From positions 310,001 to 374,000 of the forward strand of contig NZ_JAHCQH010000015.1 of NCBI RefSeq assembly GCF_018449475.1: a stretch of 64,000 bases of DNA. Reading direction: 5' to 3'. Below the pieces are notes generated by a model. The model did no database searches and was not told the origin of the DNA. It saw nothing but the letters and a program-made list of their open reading frames with translations. This document shows positions 25,957-36,589 of the stretch, in pieces. How positions within the stretch are numbered: the stretch's first letter is position 1; every line of letters starts with the position of its first letter. The position numbers were made by a program, and so were the translations under genes. This DNA comes from Ancylobacter radicis (GTDB taxonomy: Bacteria; Pseudomonadota; Alphaproteobacteria; Rhizobiales; Xanthobacteraceae).

Positions 25957-27540
25957 TCAGTGCGCGAAGGCCTCGCCGACGCCCTGGTTCTCAGGATCAC
26001 GCGGCGTCAGCCCGACATGATCCATCGAGACCAGCCGCGGCGCCATCTGGGTGTCGACCACCGCCGGCGTGCGGTCGTTGACCGTCCCGGTCCAGCCGCC
26101 GCCCAGCGCCTTGTTGAGCGCGACATAATCGGTGGCGATCGCGACCCGGCTGGTGAGCACGGAATCGTCGGCCGAATAGGCCGAACGCTCGGCGTCGAGC
26201 ACGTCGAGGAAGCTCTGCGATCCGCTCTGGTAGAGGGTGCGGGCGAGCGAGGCAGCCTGCCGGTAGGAGGCGGCGGACGCATCGAGGCTGCGATACTTGA
26301 TCCGCTCCTGCTGCAGCGAGACGCTGGCATTCTCCACATCCTGCAGCGCGGTCAGCACGGCCGCCTGATAGGTCAGGAAATACTCGTCGCGCTGGGCCTG
26401 CGCGTAATCCACCGCCGCCTTGAGCTGGCCCGCATTGAAGATCGGGATGCTCACGCTCGGGCCGAAGCTCCAGCTTATGCTCGAACTCTTGGCGAGATCG
26501 CCCACCTTGGCGGCCGAGGTGCTGACCTCGCCGACTAGGCTGACATCCGGGTAGCGCGCCGCCTCGGCCTCGCCGATCATGGCGGTGTACTGCGCATATT
26601 GGCGCTCGGCGAGCCGCACGTCGGGGCGCGACAGCAGCACATTGGCCGGCACGCCGCGCGGGATCGCCTTGACCGGCGTGGGGATCGGCGCGCTGCGCTT
26701 CATCACGTCGTTCAGCGCGCTCGGCGGCTGGCCGAGCAGGATGGCGAGCTGATGCACGGTCTGCTGGTAGCTGGACTCCAGCTCGGGAATATTGGCCTCG
26801 GTACTCGCCGCCTGGCCTTCCGCATTGGCGACATCGACCGCGGAGGCCGAGCCGACCTGCAGCTTGGTGCGGGTGAGCGCGGCGGTCTCGCGCTGCGAGG
26901 CGGCGGTGCGGCGGGCGAGCGCGGCGCGGGCCTGATAGCCGCGCGCCTCGACATAATAGGTCGCGACATCGCCGATCAGGGTGAGCAGCGTGTTGCGCAG
27001 CGTCTCCTCGGCGGCATCGAGCCCGTAGGTCGCGGCCTCGGCGGCGCGCCGGTTCTCGCCGAACAGGTCGAGTTCCCAGCTCGCATTGGCGCCGAGGGAG
27101 AAGGTGTCGAACGGGCCGGACACCGTCACGTCGCCGGTGTCGGAGACGTTGCTGCCATTGTCAGCACGGCTGTAGCTGCCCGAGCCGGTGAGCGAGGGCG
27201 CCAGGGCGCCGATCGCCTGCTGGCGGGTGGCGCGGGCCTGACGCACGCGGGCCTTGGCGGTCGCCACATCGAGATTGCCGGCCACCGCCTGGTCGACGAG
27301 CTGGTTCAGCGTCTTGTCGCCGAGCCGCTCCCACCAGCGGGCGAGTTCCGGCGGGCGGTTGTCCGGCTCCTCGCCGGTGACCGTGACCGACGGCGTCGCC
27401 TTACCCCAGCCGGCGGGCAGTTTGAGGCCGGGCGCGCTGTAGTCGGGACCGACCGCGCAGCCGCCGAGCAGCGCGGCCATCAGGAGCGCGCCAACAAGGC
27501 GCGGGGCCCTCAGGGAGCGGGAAGCGGTCGGGATCGGCAT
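25957..27540 (-). CDS. Outer-membrane efflux lipoprotein, NodT family (TolC-like)
   Basis: A 527-aa outer-membrane channel subunit. A lipoprotein signal with lipobox LLGGC lies about 30 residues in, followed by AVGPDYSAP, the common NodT/OprM opening. Two long TolC repeats follow, with signature pieces ARARVRQARATRQQAIG-like (here AKARVRQARATRQQAIG) and RPDVRLAERQYAQYTAMIGE. It ends an operon of adaptor, RND pump and channel. The ATG at 27540 gives a proper signal peptide; an upstream ATG at 27597 overlaps the pump gene. Confidence 0.9.
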   Translation of the reverse strand: MPIPTASRSLRAPRLVGALLMAALLGGCAVGPDYSAPGLKLPAGWGKATPSVTVTGEEPDNRPPELARWWERLGDKTLNQLVDQAVAGNLDVATAKARVRQARATRQQAIGALAPSLTGSGSYSRADNGSNVSDTGDVTVSGPFDTFSLGANASWELDLFGENRRAAEAATYGLDAAEETLRNTLLTLIGDVATYYVEARGYQARAALARRTAASQRETAALTRTKLQVGSASAVDVANAEGQAASTEANIPELESSYQQTVHQLAILLGQPPSALNDVMKRSAPIPTPVKAIPRGVPANVLLSRPDVRLAERQYAQYTAMIGEAEAARYPDVSLVGEVSTSAAKVGDLAKSSSISWSFGPSVSIPIFNAGQLKAAVDYAQAQRDEYFLTYQAAVLTALQDVENASVSLQQERIKYRSLDASAASYRQAASLARTLYQSGSQSFLDVLDAERSAYSADDSVLTSRVAIATDYVALNKALGGGWTGTVNDRTPAVVDTQMAPRLVSMDHVGLTPRDPENQGVGEAFAH

Positions 27541-27586
27541 CGGCTCACCTGACGAGAGAGAGAGGGTCGCAGGGCGGAGAAGGAGA

Positions 27587-30500
27587 TCAGCCGGCATGAG
27601 CGTCGCCTGCCTTTCCGGTCGGAGTTTCGGGCGTGCCGTCGCTCGCGCCGCCCGCCGGGGTCTCGGCGGCCTTGCCCCGGAAGATGCGGCGCACGGAGAC
27701 GAACAGCAGCGGCACGAAGAAGATGCCGAGCACGGTGGCGGCGATCATGCCGCCCATCACGCCGATGCCGATGGCGTTCTGCGCCCCCGAGCCGGCACCG
27801 CTGGCGATGGCGAGCGGCGTCACGCCGAGGATGAAGGCGAAGGACGTCATCAGGATCGGGCGCAGGCGCTGGCGCGCGGCGTCGAGCGTCGCCTCGACCA
27901 GGCTCATCCCGTGCGCCTGCCGCTCGATCGCGAACTCGACGATGAGAATGGCGTTCTTCGCCGCGAGGCCGATGGTGGTGAGCAGCCCGACCTTGAAATA
28001 GACGTCGTTGGACTGGCCGAACAGGGTGGCGGCCAGCAGCGCGCCGAAGATGCCGATCGGCACCGACAGCAGCACCGCGAACGGGATCGACCAGCTCTCA
28101 TAGAGCGCCGCGAGGCAGAGGAAGATGACCAGCACCGAGATGGCGTAGAGCGCCGTCGCCTGATTGGCTGACAGCCGCTCCTGATGCGACAGGCCGGTCC
28201 ATTCATGGTCGTAGCCCGGCGGCAGCTTGGCGACGATGGCGTCGATCGCGTCCATAGCAACGCCCGAGGACACGCCCGGCGCCGCCTGACCCTGAATCTC
28301 CACCGCCGAGGCGCCGTTGAAACGCTCCAGCCGCGGCGAGCCATAGGTCCAGCGCGTCAGGGCGAAGGCCGAGAAGGGCACCATGTCGCCGTTGGAGTTG
28401 CGCACCTCCCATTTGGCGAGGTCTTCCGGCTGCATGCGGAAATCCGCCGCCGACTGGATGTAGACCTTCTTCACCCGGCCACGGTCGAGGAAGTCGTTCA
28501 CATAGTCGCTGCCCCAGGCGGAGGACAGCGTGTCGTTGATGTCGGCCAGCGAGACGCCGAGCGCGCTCGCCTTCTCCTGATCGATATCGACGACGAATTG
28601 CGGTTCGTCCTCCAGCCCGTTCGGGCGGGTGGCGACGAGCCGGGGGTCCTGCGCCGCCATGCCGAGCAGCTGGTTGCGCGCGGCCATCAGCTTCTCATGG
28701 CCGGTGCCTGTGATGTCCTGGAGATAGAAGCTGAAGCCGCCCGAATTGCCCATGCCCTGGATCGCCGGCGGATTGAGGGTGAAGACCATGGCGTCGCGCA
28801 TGTGCAGCGCCGCCATCGCCCGGCCCGCCACCGCGCTCGCGGAAACCGCGGGGGTCTTGCGCTCCTCGAAGGCCTTGAGCCTGACGAAGGCGATGCCGAG
28901 ATTCTGCCCCTGCCCACTGAAGCCGTAGCCGTTCACGGTGAAGACGCCTTCCACCGCGTCCTTCTCGTCGACCAGGAAATGGGTGCGCACGGCGTCGAGC
29001 ACCTTCTCGGTGCGGTCGGCGGTGGCGCCGACGGGGAGCTGCACCATGGTGATCAGGATGCCCTGATCCTCTTCCGGCAGGAAGGAGGTCGGCAGGCGCG
29101 CGAACATCCAGCCCATGCCGACGGCAATGGCGAGGAAGACCACGAGGAAGCGCCCCGAGCGCGCCAGCATCCCGGCGGCGCCCGAACGGTAGGCATGGGT
29201 GGTGCGGTCGAAATTGCGGTTGAACCAGCCGAAGAAGCCACGGCTCTTGGCGTGTTCCTTCGGCGGCTTGAGAATGGTCGCGCACAGTGCGGGGGTCAGG
29301 ATCAGCGCCACCAGCACCGAGAGCACCATGGCCGAGACGATGGTGACGGAGAACTGCCGGTAGATGACGCCGACCGAGCCGCCGAAGAACGCCATCGGGA
29401 TGAACACCGCCGAGAGCACGGTGGCGATGCCGACCAGCGCGCCGGTGATCTCGCCCATCGACTTGCGGGTCGCCTCCTTCGGCGAGAGCCCCTCCTCCTC
29501 CATCACGCGCTCGACATTCTCGACCACGACGATGGCGTCGTCGACCAGGAGGCCGATGGCCAGCACCATGGCGAACATGGTCAGCGTGTTGACGGAATAG
29601 CCGAACAGCGCCAGCACCCCGAAAGTGCCAAGCAGCACGACGGGCACGGCGAGCGAGGGGATCAGCGTCGCGCGGATGTTCTGAAGGAAGATGAACATCA
29701 CCACGAAGACGAGGACGATGGCCTCGAACAGCGTGCGCACCACCTCCTCGATGGAGAGCCGTACAAAGGGCGTGGTGTCATAGGGGTAGACGACCTCGAC
29801 CCCTTCCGGGAAGGTCGGCTTCATCCGCTCGACGGCGGCTTTCACCTTCTCCGCCGTGTCGAGCGCATTGGCGCCGGTCGCCAGATTGATGGCGAGGCCG
29901 CCCGCCGGCTTGCCGTCATAGCGCGAGGCGGTGGTGTAGGTCTCCGCGCCAAGCTCCACCGTCGCCACATCGTTGATGCGCACCAGCGAGCCATCGCTCG
30001 TGCTCTTGATGATGATGTTGCGGAACTGCTCGGGCGTCTGCAGACGCGAGCGGGCCGTCACGGTGGCGTTGAGCTGCTGGCCCGGACGGGTCGGCAGGCC
30101 GCCGAGTTGGCCGGCGGAGACCTGCGTGTTCTGCGCCTCGATCGAGCTCGCCACGTCGCTCGGCATGAGCTGGTATTTGGAGAGCTTGTCCGGGTCGAGC
30201 CAGATGCGCATGGCATAGGAGGAGCCGAACAGCGTGGTCGAGCCGACGCCCTCGATGCGCCGCAGCGTGTCGTTGAGCGTGGAGTCGATATAGTCGGAGA
30301 CGTCGGTCGAGGACATGCGCCCGTCGGTCGACACGAAAGCCATCACCATCAGGAAGCCGTCGGAGGCCTTGTCGACGGAGATGCCGTTGGTCTGCACCAC
30401 GCTCGGCAGTTGCGGCGTCACGAGCTGCAGCTTGTTCTGCACCTGCATCTGCGCGATGTCGGGATCGGCCGCGTTGGTGAAGGTGAGCGTGATCGTCGCT

Positions 30501-30760
30501 TGGCCGGTCGAGGTCGAGGTGGCCGACATGTAGTCGAGATTGTCGATGCCGGTCAGGCCCTGCTCGATCACCTTGGTGACCGAGTTCTCGACGGTCTGGG
30601 CGTCGGCGCCGGGATAGGAGGCGGTCACGCTGACCGTTGGCGGGGCGATCTGCGGATATTGCGCGATCGGCAGGGTGCGCAGCGCCAGCACGCCGCCGAG
30701 CATGATCAGCAGGGCGATGACCCAGGCGAAGACCGGGCGGTCGATGAAGAAGCGGGACAT
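27587..30760 (-). CDS. RND multidrug efflux pump, HAE1 family (AcrB-like)
   Basis: A 1057-aa inner-membrane proton/drug antiporter. It begins [19 protein letters not shown], the standard HAE1 start, has 12 predicted spans with two large periplasmic loops, and keeps the proton-relay Asp pair in [16 protein letters not shown]. The length matches AcrB/MexB. The start at 30760 has an AAGG site 6 nt upstream. It lies 10 nt after the adaptor gene. Substrates are not predictable from sequence alone. Confidence 0.93.
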   Translation of the reverse strand: MSRFFIDRPVFAWVIALLIMLGGVLALRTLPIAQYPQIAPPTVSVTASYPGADAQTVENSVTKVIEQGLTGIDNLDYMSATSTSTGQATITLTFTNAADPDIAQMQVQNKLQLVTPQLPSVVQTNGISVDKASDGFLMVMAFVSTDGRMSSTDVSDYIDSTLNDTLRRIEGVGSTTLFGSSYAMRIWLDPDKLSKYQLMPSDVASSIEAQNTQVSAGQLGGLPTRPGQQLNATVTARSRLQTPEQFRNIIIKSTSDGSLVRINDVATVELGAETYTTASRYDGKPAGGLAINLATGANALDTAEKVKAAVERMKPTFPEGVEVVYPYDTTPFVRLSIEEVVRTLFEAIVLVFVVMFIFLQNIRATLIPSLAVPVVLLGTFGVLALFGYSVNTLTMFAMVLAIGLLVDDAIVVVENVERVMEEEGLSPKEATRKSMGEITGALVGIATVLSAVFIPMAFFGGSVGVIYRQFSVTIVSAMVLSVLVALILTPALCATILKPPKEHAKSRGFFGWFNRNFDRTTHAYRSGAAGMLARSGRFLVVFLAIAVGMGWMFARLPTSFLPEEDQGILITMVQLPVGATADRTEKVLDAVRTHFLVDEKDAVEGVFTVNGYGFSGQGQNLGIAFVRLKAFEERKTPAVSASAVAGRAMAALHMRDAMVFTLNPPAIQGMGNSGGFSFYLQDITGTGHEKLMAARNQLLGMAAQDPRLVATRPNGLEDEPQFVVDIDQEKASALGVSLADINDTLSSAWGSDYVNDFLDRGRVKKVYIQSAADFRMQPEDLAKWEVRNSNGDMVPFSAFALTRWTYGSPRLERFNGASAVEIQGQAAPGVSSGVAMDAIDAIVAKLPPGYDHEWTGLSHQERLSANQATALYAISVLVIFLCLAALYESWSIPFAVLLSVPIGIFGALLAATLFGQSNDVYFKVGLLTTIGLAAKNAILIVEFAIERQAHGMSLVEATLDAARQRLRPILMTSFAFILGVTPLAIASGAGSGAQNAIGIGVMGGMIAATVLGIFFVPLLFVSVRRIFRGKAAETPAGGASDGTPETPTGKAGDAHAG

Positions 30761-30770
30761 GGGTGCGCCT

Positions 30771-32063
30771 TCAGTTCGCCGTGGTGGAGGTGCCGGCGGC
30801 GGGGGTCGGAGCCGTGCTCTGCTGGCCGCGGTCACGCACCTCGCCGGTGGTCTCGTCTACCACCACATCGACCGGCGTGACGTCCTGGCCGGGACGGGCG
30901 AACTGGCTGCCCTCGACGACAACCCGGTCGCCGTCGCCGATGCCGCTGTCCACCAGCCAGTTGTTGCCGACGCTGCGCGAGACCGAGAGCACGCGCTGCT
31001 CGACCTTGTTGTCGGCATTGACGATGAGCGCCACCGGCTCGCCCTTGGTGTTGCGCGTCACGCCGCGCTGGGGAACGAGGTAGCTGTTGGGGGCGACGCC
31101 CTCCTCGATGATGGCGCGCACATACATGCCCGGCAGCAGCAGCCGGTCCGGGTTGGGGAACTGGGCGCGCACGCCATAGGTGCCGGTGGCCGTGTCGACA
31201 TAGGCCGAGGTGAATTCGAGCGTGCCCGGATGGGCGTAGATCTGGCCATTGTCGAGCTTGAGCCGCACCTGGACATTGTCGCCGCTGATCTTGATCCGTC
31301 CGTCGCGGATCGCCTGGCGCAGGTTGAGCAGGTTGGTGCTCGACTGGGTGACGTCGACATTGATCGGGTCGAGCGTGCGGATGGTGGTCAGCGCCGTGTC
31401 CTGGCTGGCGGTCACCAGCGCGCCCGGGGTGAGCGTCGACTTGTCGATGCGCCCGCCGATCGGCGCGGTGATGCGGGTATAATCGAGATTGATGCGGGCG
31501 GTATCGACATCGGCCTTGGCCCCGGCGACCTCGGCCTTGGCCTGCGCGAGCGAGGCGACGGCGTCGTCATAGTCCTGCTTGCTGACCGCGTTCTGCTTGA
31601 TCAGCCCCTCATAGCGTTCGACCTTGGACTGGGCGCTGGGGACGGACGCCTCGGCCTTCTGCTGGCTGGCGACGGCGCTGTCATAGGTCGCCTGATAGCT
31701 CGCCGGGTCGATCTGGTAGAGCGCGTCGCCGGCCTTGACCTCCGCCCCCTCCTCGAAGAGGCGCGTCTTGATGATGCCGCCGACCTGCGGGCGCACCTCG
31801 GCGACCAGGGAGGCGACGGTCCGGCCCGGCATTTCGGCGGTGATCGCGACCGATTGCGGGTGTGCCGTGACCACGCCGACCTGAGGCCGCCCCTGCGCGC
31901 CGGGCCCCGCGCCCCCGGCCGGCTGCTCGCCGTCGCAGCCCGCGAGCAGGGTGACGGCGATGAACCCGACCCAGAGGCCGGCAAGCAGGCGCCGCCGTCG
32001 CCCCGGAGACGGGAGGAACGCGGCGGTAGGGGCGGACGACGGACGGAAGGTCGGGGAGGCCAC
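30771..32063 (-). CDS. Periplasmic adaptor of the RND efflux system (AcrA/MexA-like)
   Basis: A 430-aa lipoprotein adaptor: signal with lipobox LLAGC, lipoyl-like halves ([20 protein letters not shown] and later [15 protein letters not shown]), an alpha-helical hairpin between them, and a beta-barrel and membrane-proximal region ending in a Thr/Ala-rich tail. It bridges pump and channel. First gene of the efflux operon, driven by a near-consensus promoter and divergent from a TetR repressor. Confidence 0.92.
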   Translation of the reverse strand: MASPTFRPSSAPTAAFLPSPGRRRRLLAGLWVGFIAVTLLAGCDGEQPAGGAGPGAQGRPQVGVVTAHPQSVAITAEMPGRTVASLVAEVRPQVGGIIKTRLFEEGAEVKAGDALYQIDPASYQATYDSAVASQQKAEASVPSAQSKVERYEGLIKQNAVSKQDYDDAVASLAQAKAEVAGAKADVDTARINLDYTRITAPIGGRIDKSTLTPGALVTASQDTALTTIRTLDPINVDVTQSSTNLLNLRQAIRDGRIKISGDNVQVRLKLDNGQIYAHPGTLEFTSAYVDTATGTYGVRAQFPNPDRLLLPGMYVRAIIEEGVAPNSYLVPQRGVTRNTKGEPVALIVNADNKVEQRVLSVSRSVGNNWLVDSGIGDGDRVVVEGSQFARPGQDVTPVDVVVDETTGEVRDRGQQSTAPTPAAGTSTTAN

Positions 32064-32078
32064 AGTAGCCCTCGCTAT

Positions 32079-32091
32079 TTAAGAAACTTAA
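32079..32091. promoter_or_regulatory. Palindrome just downstream of the efflux promoter
   Basis: TTAAG-AAA-CTTAA lies immediately downstream of the minus-strand -10 box, about where transcription of the efflux operon starts. It is a natural candidate operator for the divergent TetR protein. Confidence 0.45.
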
Positions 32092-32096
32092 GAGTA

Positions 32097-32125
32097 TCTA
32101 TATTTAACAGCGATGGAACTGTCAA
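32097..32125 (-). promoter_or_regulatory. Near-consensus sigma-70 promoter of the efflux operon
   Basis: On the minus strand TTGACA (32120-32125) is followed after exactly 17 nt by TATAGA (32097-32102). This is unusually close to consensus for this GC-rich genome, consistent with a strong promoter kept silent by repression. Confidence 0.65.
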
Positions 32126-32186
32126 ACCCGCGTTTCCATTTCCCATCGTTGCTATAGGTTTCCAAAGCGCCTTAACGAGAAGAACA

Positions 32187-32837
32187 ATGACGCTCGGCAC
32201 CACTCCCCCATCTTCGGCCAAACATCGTGGTCGACCGAAAGTAATTTCCGACGATCAACAAAGGGATAGGATCGTTGCGCAGGCGTTCGACCTGTTCTGT
32301 GACCGCGGCTACAGCGGCATGAACATGGACGAGGTGGCCGCACGATGCCGCATATCCAAGAAGACACTATATCGCCTGTTTCCCAGCAAGCTGGAGCTGA
32401 CCGGCGCCATTGTCGACGTGCACCGCCAGTCGATGATCGACATTCGCCCCGAATGGGATCACCTGCCGCTGGTCGAGGCGCTGCAGCGCATGTTCCGCGT
32501 CGACATTGACGAGGAAGCGGATCGCGCCCGCATCGCCTTCGTGCGTGTGGTCATGGTGGACAGCGTAGCGTTCCCGGAGCTGCGTTCGCTGGTGGAGACG
32601 CGCGGCCGCGATTCCACTCATGCGATGATCGCGAGTTGGCTGAAACGCCAGCAGGCGCTCGGGCGGGTCGATGTCGAGGATGCGGCGGTGTCGGCGCGCG
32701 TGCTGCTTGATGTCGCCTTCAGCACGCTGGCGGCAGCGGCCGGCCATAAGTGGGAATGGCCGGCCTTTCCCGACTGGCGGATCTATCTGCGCCGCGCCTT
32801 CACCCTCATCGCCAAGGGGCTGGAGCCGCGCCCCTGA
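32187..32837 (+). CDS. TetR-family regulator, probable repressor of the RND operon
   Basis: A 216-aa protein with a basic leader (KHRGRPKV) and a TetR helix-turn-helix at about residues 25-70 (MNMDEVAARCRISKKTLYRL). The C-terminal domain has the helical ligand pocket of AcrR-like proteins. It is transcribed away from the efflux operon, and the shared 123-bp region holds the promoter and palindromes, so autorepression and pump repression are likely. The ATG at 32187 follows a weak GAGAAG site. Confidence 0.88.
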   Translation: MTLGTTPPSSAKHRGRPKVISDDQQRDRIVAQAFDLFCDRGYSGMNMDEVAARCRISKKTLYRLFPSKLELTGAIVDVHRQSMIDIRPEWDHLPLVEALQRMFRVDIDEEADRARIAFVRVVMVDSVAFPELRSLVETRGRDSTHAMIASWLKRQQALGRVDVEDAAVSARVLLDVAFSTLAAAAGHKWEWPAFPDWRIYLRRAFTLIAKGLEPRP

Positions 32838-32841
32838 GCTC

Positions 32842-33864
32842 TCAGCCGCGCAGCGCCAGCAGCTCCGCGTGCAGCACGGCCGGCACCTCCACCCCCTCGA
32901 CACGGCTGCGGGCGCGGGCGGCATAGCGCCGCTCGGCCGGCAGGCGCACGCCCGGCTGCGCCTTGGCCAGGGTGAACAGTTCGCGCGCCGCGCCGAGGCG
33001 GGCGGGCAGGTCGTCGATGCCGAACACCGCCGGATCGATGGCGATGAACAATTCGCCACCGAGCGGGGGGCCGCTGTCGCCATTCTCCACCGCCTTGGCC
33101 TGCCGGCTGGTGAGATCGCCGATCAGCGGGCCGGCGATCAGTTCCACCATCAGCGACAGGGCAAAGCCCTTGTGCCCGCCAAAGGGCAGCAGCGCGCCGG
33201 CGAGCGCGGCCGCCGGATCGGTGGTCGGCGCCCCGTCCGGCCCGACCGCCCAGCCCTCGGGAATCGGCTCGCCGGCCCGGCGCTTCAGCTCCACCTCGCC
33301 GCGCGCGCTCGCGCTGGTGGCGAAATCGAAGATGAAGGGACGCCGCTGCGGGCCCGGCCAGCCGAACGCGATCGGGTTGGTGCCGAGCAGCGCCGTGGTG
33401 CCGCCCGAGGGGGCGACGCAGCACTGGCCGATGGTGAAGCACCAGGCCACCAGCCCGGCCTCGACCACCGGCTCGATATCGGCCCACAGCGCGGAGAAAT
33501 GGTAGCAGTCGTGGATCGCCAGCGCGGCGATGCCGGAGCGCCGCGCGGCGGCGATCAGCGCGGGAACGCCGGTCTCCACCGCCAGCGGCGCGAAGCCGCG
33601 CTTCGCCTCGACCCGCAGCACCGCCGGCGCCGCCGGGGTGAACTCCGGCAGCGCGTGCCGCTCGGCCTTGCCGCTGCGCACCGAATCCACATAGCCGATC
33701 AGCCGGTAGAGCCCGTGCGAGCGGCACTCATCCGCCTCGGCGCGGGTGATGGAACGGGCGATGGCCTGCGCATGGGCCTCTCCGAGCCCTGCCGCCCGCA
33801 GCGTGTCGAGGCAGAGCGCATGCACCTCCTCCAGCGAGAGGCGCACGGTCGCGGTTCCGGTCAT
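32842..33864 (-). CDS. Ldh-family NAD(P)H oxidoreductase, probable pyrroline-2-carboxylate reductase
   Basis: A 340-aa member of the malate/L-lactate dehydrogenase (Ldh2/DpkA) fold, unrelated to classic Rossmann dehydrogenases. Visible family marks are RSHGLYRLIGYVD near the catalytic His, ALLGTNPIAFGWPGPQ, and LPFGGHKGFALSLMVELIAG. Relatives reduce 2-oxoacids or delta1-pyrroline-2-carboxylate to L-proline. The latter fits here because nearby enzymes (37748-40090) look like hydroxyproline dehydratases that would produce pyrroline-2-carboxylate. Its start overlaps the GntR stop (ATGA), showing tight coupling. Confidence 0.8.
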   Translation of the reverse strand: MTGTATVRLSLEEVHALCLDTLRAAGLGEAHAQAIARSITRAEADECRSHGLYRLIGYVDSVRSGKAERHALPEFTPAAPAVLRVEAKRGFAPLAVETGVPALIAAARRSGIAALAIHDCYHFSALWADIEPVVEAGLVAWCFTIGQCCVAPSGGTTALLGTNPIAFGWPGPQRRPFIFDFATSASARGEVELKRRAGEPIPEGWAVGPDGAPTTDPAAALAGALLPFGGHKGFALSLMVELIAGPLIGDLTSRQAKAVENGDSGPPLGGELFIAIDPAVFGIDDLPARLGAARELFTLAKAQPGVRLPAERRYAARARSRVEGVEVPAVLHAELLALRG

Positions 33865-34589
33865 GGCAGATCCCTGGAAAGCACGTCGTCGTCGGAAGAT
33901 GGATCGGAAGATGGGAGGGCGGGGGTCTCATCGCGGGCGCCACGCTCCAGCACGCGCAGCAGATCCTCATGGACGGAGCGTATATGCGCTTCGAGGAAAA
34001 TACAGGCCGGTTCCACCGCGCCGCGCCGGCTGAGCGCCATCAGCTCGGCGTGCTCCTCCACCGCGCGCTGCATGCCGGCGGTGCCGCTGAGCTGCACGCG
34101 GGTATAGCGGTCGCTGGTCTGCAGCAGCGACTGCACCACGGAGAGCGAGCGCGGCTGGCCCGCCCGCCCATAGAGCGCCATGTGGAACTCGGCGTTGAGC
34201 TGGCCCCAGCGGCTGAGATCGCACGCCTCGGTGGCCGCGACCATCTGGACCTGCAACCCGTCGAGCGCGGCCATGTCCTCATCCGACAGCGCCGGGATGG
34301 AGCGGGCCAGCAGGCGCGGTTCCAGCAGGCAGCGCAGCCCGAACACATCATTGATCTCGTCGGCCGACAGTTCGGCGACGATCGCCCCCTTCTGCGGGAC
34401 GATGCGCACCAGCCCTTCCGCGTCGAGCTGGAACAGCGCCTCGCGGATCGGGATGCGGCTGACCTTGAAGGTCGCCGCCAGCGCGTCCTGGCGCAGCTGC
34501 GCCCCGGCCGGATAGGTGCCGTCGAGGATCGCCCGACGCAGCTGGTCGAGGATCGCGGCCGACAGGGTGCGGTGCTTGATGAGAAGCAT
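33861..34589 (-). CDS. GntR-family regulator, FCD type
   Basis: A 242-aa regulator: winged helix at about residues 8-72 (FKVSRIPIREALFQLDAEGL) and a C-terminal FCD helical domain with the metal/ligand pocket residues expected in LNAEFHMALY and later EHAELMAL. It sits between the Ldh-like gene, which it overlaps, and the divergent TRAP operon, so it probably controls both in response to the transported substrate. The last ~20 residues are an acidic Ser/Asp-rich tail. Confidence 0.87.
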   Translation of the reverse strand: MLLIKHRTLSAAILDQLRRAILDGTYPAGAQLRQDALAATFKVSRIPIREALFQLDAEGLVRIVPQKGAIVAELSADEINDVFGLRCLLEPRLLARSIPALSDEDMAALDGLQVQMVAATEACDLSRWGQLNAEFHMALYGRAGQPRSLSVVQSLLQTSDRYTRVQLSGTAGMQRAVEEHAELMALSRRGAVEPACIFLEAHIRSVHEDLLRVLERGARDETPALPSSDPSSDDDVLSRDLP

Positions 34590-34679
34590 GATGGCGGAAC
34601 GGTCCAAATAATCTGCCGCGGATATTGACGCGGATAATTTATAAAATCTACGATCACGCAGCAGAGAGGGGCTACCGCC

Positions 34680-35300
34680 ATGTCGCAGGCCGATGACCTT
34701 CACGTGGGCGGGGCGATGCCGCGGGCGCTCACGGCGCTGTCCGAGGCCCTGCTTTCGGCCGAGCGCGTCGCCATCGGCGCGCTGATGGCGCTGCTCACCG
34801 CGCTGATCCTGCTCAATGTCGCCACCCGCTACACCGGCATGCCGCTCTATTGGGTGGACGAGTCGGCGATCTTCACCACGGTCTGGCTCACCTTCATCGG
34901 CGCCTCCGCCATGTCGCGGCTGCGGCTCGATTTCTCCATGACGCTGCTGACCGAGCACCTCTCGGCGCGCGGCGCGGCGGTGATGCGGGTGCTGGCGACG
35001 CTCAGCATCCTCGCCTTCGGCCTCGCCCTCGCCGCCATGTGCTGGGTCTGGATGGACCCGGTCGGCATCGCCGCCATGGGCTTCGACGCCAGGGAATATG
35101 GCGGGGCGACCTTCAACTTCCTTTATGCCGACCGCACCCAGACGCTGAACTGGCCGAGCTGGGTGGTCTATCTGATCATGCCGATCTTCGCGCTGACGCT
35201 CACCGTGCACAGCCTCGCCAACCTGCTGGAGGATCTCGGCCTCGCCCGCCGGCCGGACCGTTCCTCCTTCGGGCTGGGCAGCGCGGAGGAAGTGGCATGA
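34680..35300 (+). CDS. TRAP transporter small permease (DctQ family)
   Basis: A 206-aa membrane protein with four spans and the DctQ hallmarks NVATRYTGMPLYWVDE and SAMSRLRLDFSM. A GAGAGGGG site precedes the ATG at 34680. It overlaps the following large permease through ATGA. First gene of the second TRAP operon, divergent from the FCD regulator; the 90-bp spacer is AT-rich and should hold promoter and operator. Confidence 0.88.
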   Translation: MSQADDLHVGGAMPRALTALSEALLSAERVAIGALMALLTALILLNVATRYTGMPLYWVDESAIFTTVWLTFIGASAMSRLRLDFSMTLLTEHLSARGAAVMRVLATLSILAFGLALAAMCWVWMDPVGIAAMGFDAREYGGATFNFLYADRTQTLNWPSWVVYLIMPIFALTLTVHSLANLLEDLGLARRPDRSSFGLGSAEEVA

Positions 35301-36562
35301 TCACCTCCGCCGCCTTCCTCGTCACCCTGCTGATCGGCGTGCCGATCGGCATCGCCATCTGCCTCGCCGGCGTGGTGTTCATCGCCGCCTCCGGCAATCC
35401 CGTGCTCTATCAGAGCTTTCCGCTGCAGATGTTCGGCAGCGTCGACAATTACGGGCTGATCGCCATCCCGCTGTTCATCCTGATCGGCGAGATCATGAAT
35501 GGCGGCGGCATCACCCGGCAGATCATCGCCATGACCATGGCCTTTGTCGGCGCGCTGCGCGGCGGGCTGGCCTATGTGAACCTGCTCGCCAACATGTTCG
35601 TCTCCTCCATCCTCGGCTCGGCGACGGCGCAGGTGGCGATCATGGCGCAGATCATGGTGCCGGAGATGGAGGCGAAGGGCTATGACAAGACCTTCGCCGC
35701 CGGCCTCACCGCCTATGCCGGCATGCTCGGGCCGATCATCCCGCCCTCGATCATGTTCGTCATGTATTCGGTGCTGGCGCAGGTGCCGGTGAGCGACATG
35801 CTGGTCGCCGGGCTGATACCGGGCGTGCTGCTGACCGTATTGTTCTGCCTCGTCATCGCCGGCATGGGCATGGCCTACAACTACCCGCGCGGCGAGGCCG
35901 CCCCGCTGCGCCAGCGCGTCGCCACCGTGCTCGCCGCCGCGCCGACCATGCTCATCCCCATCGTCATCGTCGGCTCGATCCTCACCGGCCTCGCCAATCC
36001 CACCGAATCCGCCGCCATCGGCGCGCTGGCGGCGATCCTGGTCGGGCGCTTCTGGACGCGGGAGCTGAAGCTCGGCCAGCTGCCGGCCATGTTCCTGCGC
36101 GCCGGGGTCTATTCCGGCATCGTGCTGTTCCTGGTGGCGGCGGCGGGCGTGCTGTCCTGGGTACTGGTGTTCGCCAAGGTGCCGCAGGCGGTGGCGCTGT
36201 GGATCCAGTCGGTCGCCACCGGCCCGATCAGCTTCATGCTGCTGGTCAATGTGATCCTGCTGGTCATCGGCACGGTGATCGACGGCGCGCCCGGCCTGAT
36301 CATGACGGTGCCGATCCTGCTGCCGATCGCCACCGAGGTCTATCACATCGACCCCGTGCAGTTCGGCGTCGTCGCGGTGGTCAACCTGGTGCTCGGCTTC
36401 CTCTCGCCGCCGGTGGGGCTGTGCTTCTTCGTCGCCGCCGCCGTCACCGGGGCGAAACCGGGCCGGATGTTCATCGTCACCCTGCCCTTCTTCTTCGCGG
36501 CCTGCGCGCTGCTGGTGCTGCTCTCGCTGTTTCCTGCCCTGTCCACCGCCCTTGTCCGATAA
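35297..36562 (+). CDS. TRAP transporter large permease (DctM family)
   Basis: A 421-aa protein of about 12 spans. Conserved pieces include IAIPLFILIGEIMNGGGI, GPIIPPSIMFVMYSVLAQ and the C-terminal LGFLSPPVGLCFFVAAAVTG. Works with the DctQ and DctP proteins on either side. Given the surrounding catabolic genes, a proline- or hydroxyproline-derived substrate is plausible but unproven. Confidence 0.9.
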   Translation: MITSAAFLVTLLIGVPIGIAICLAGVVFIAASGNPVLYQSFPLQMFGSVDNYGLIAIPLFILIGEIMNGGGITRQIIAMTMAFVGALRGGLAYVNLLANMFVSSILGSATAQVAIMAQIMVPEMEAKGYDKTFAAGLTAYAGMLGPIIPPSIMFVMYSVLAQVPVSDMLVAGLIPGVLLTVLFCLVIAGMGMAYNYPRGEAAPLRQRVATVLAAAPTMLIPIVIVGSILTGLANPTESAAIGALAAILVGRFWTRELKLGQLPAMFLRAGVYSGIVLFLVAAAGVLSWVLVFAKVPQAVALWIQSVATGPISFMLLVNVILLVIGTVIDGAPGLIMTVPILLPIATEVYHIDPVQFGVVAVVNLVLGFLSPPVGLCFFVAAAVTGAKPGRMFIVTLPFFFAACALLVLLSLFPALSTALVR

Positions 36563-36589
36563 CCTTCCAGATCAAAAAAGGACCAGCCG

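Noticed and set aside
28184..30880. 898-aa plus-strand open frame opposite the RND pump
   Set aside because: Composition typical of an antisense shadow and fully covered by the recognised pump gene.
34590..35210. Long N-terminal extension of the FCD regulator to 35210
   Set aside because: The extra ~200 residues are antisense to dctQ; the protein from 34589 has normal family length.
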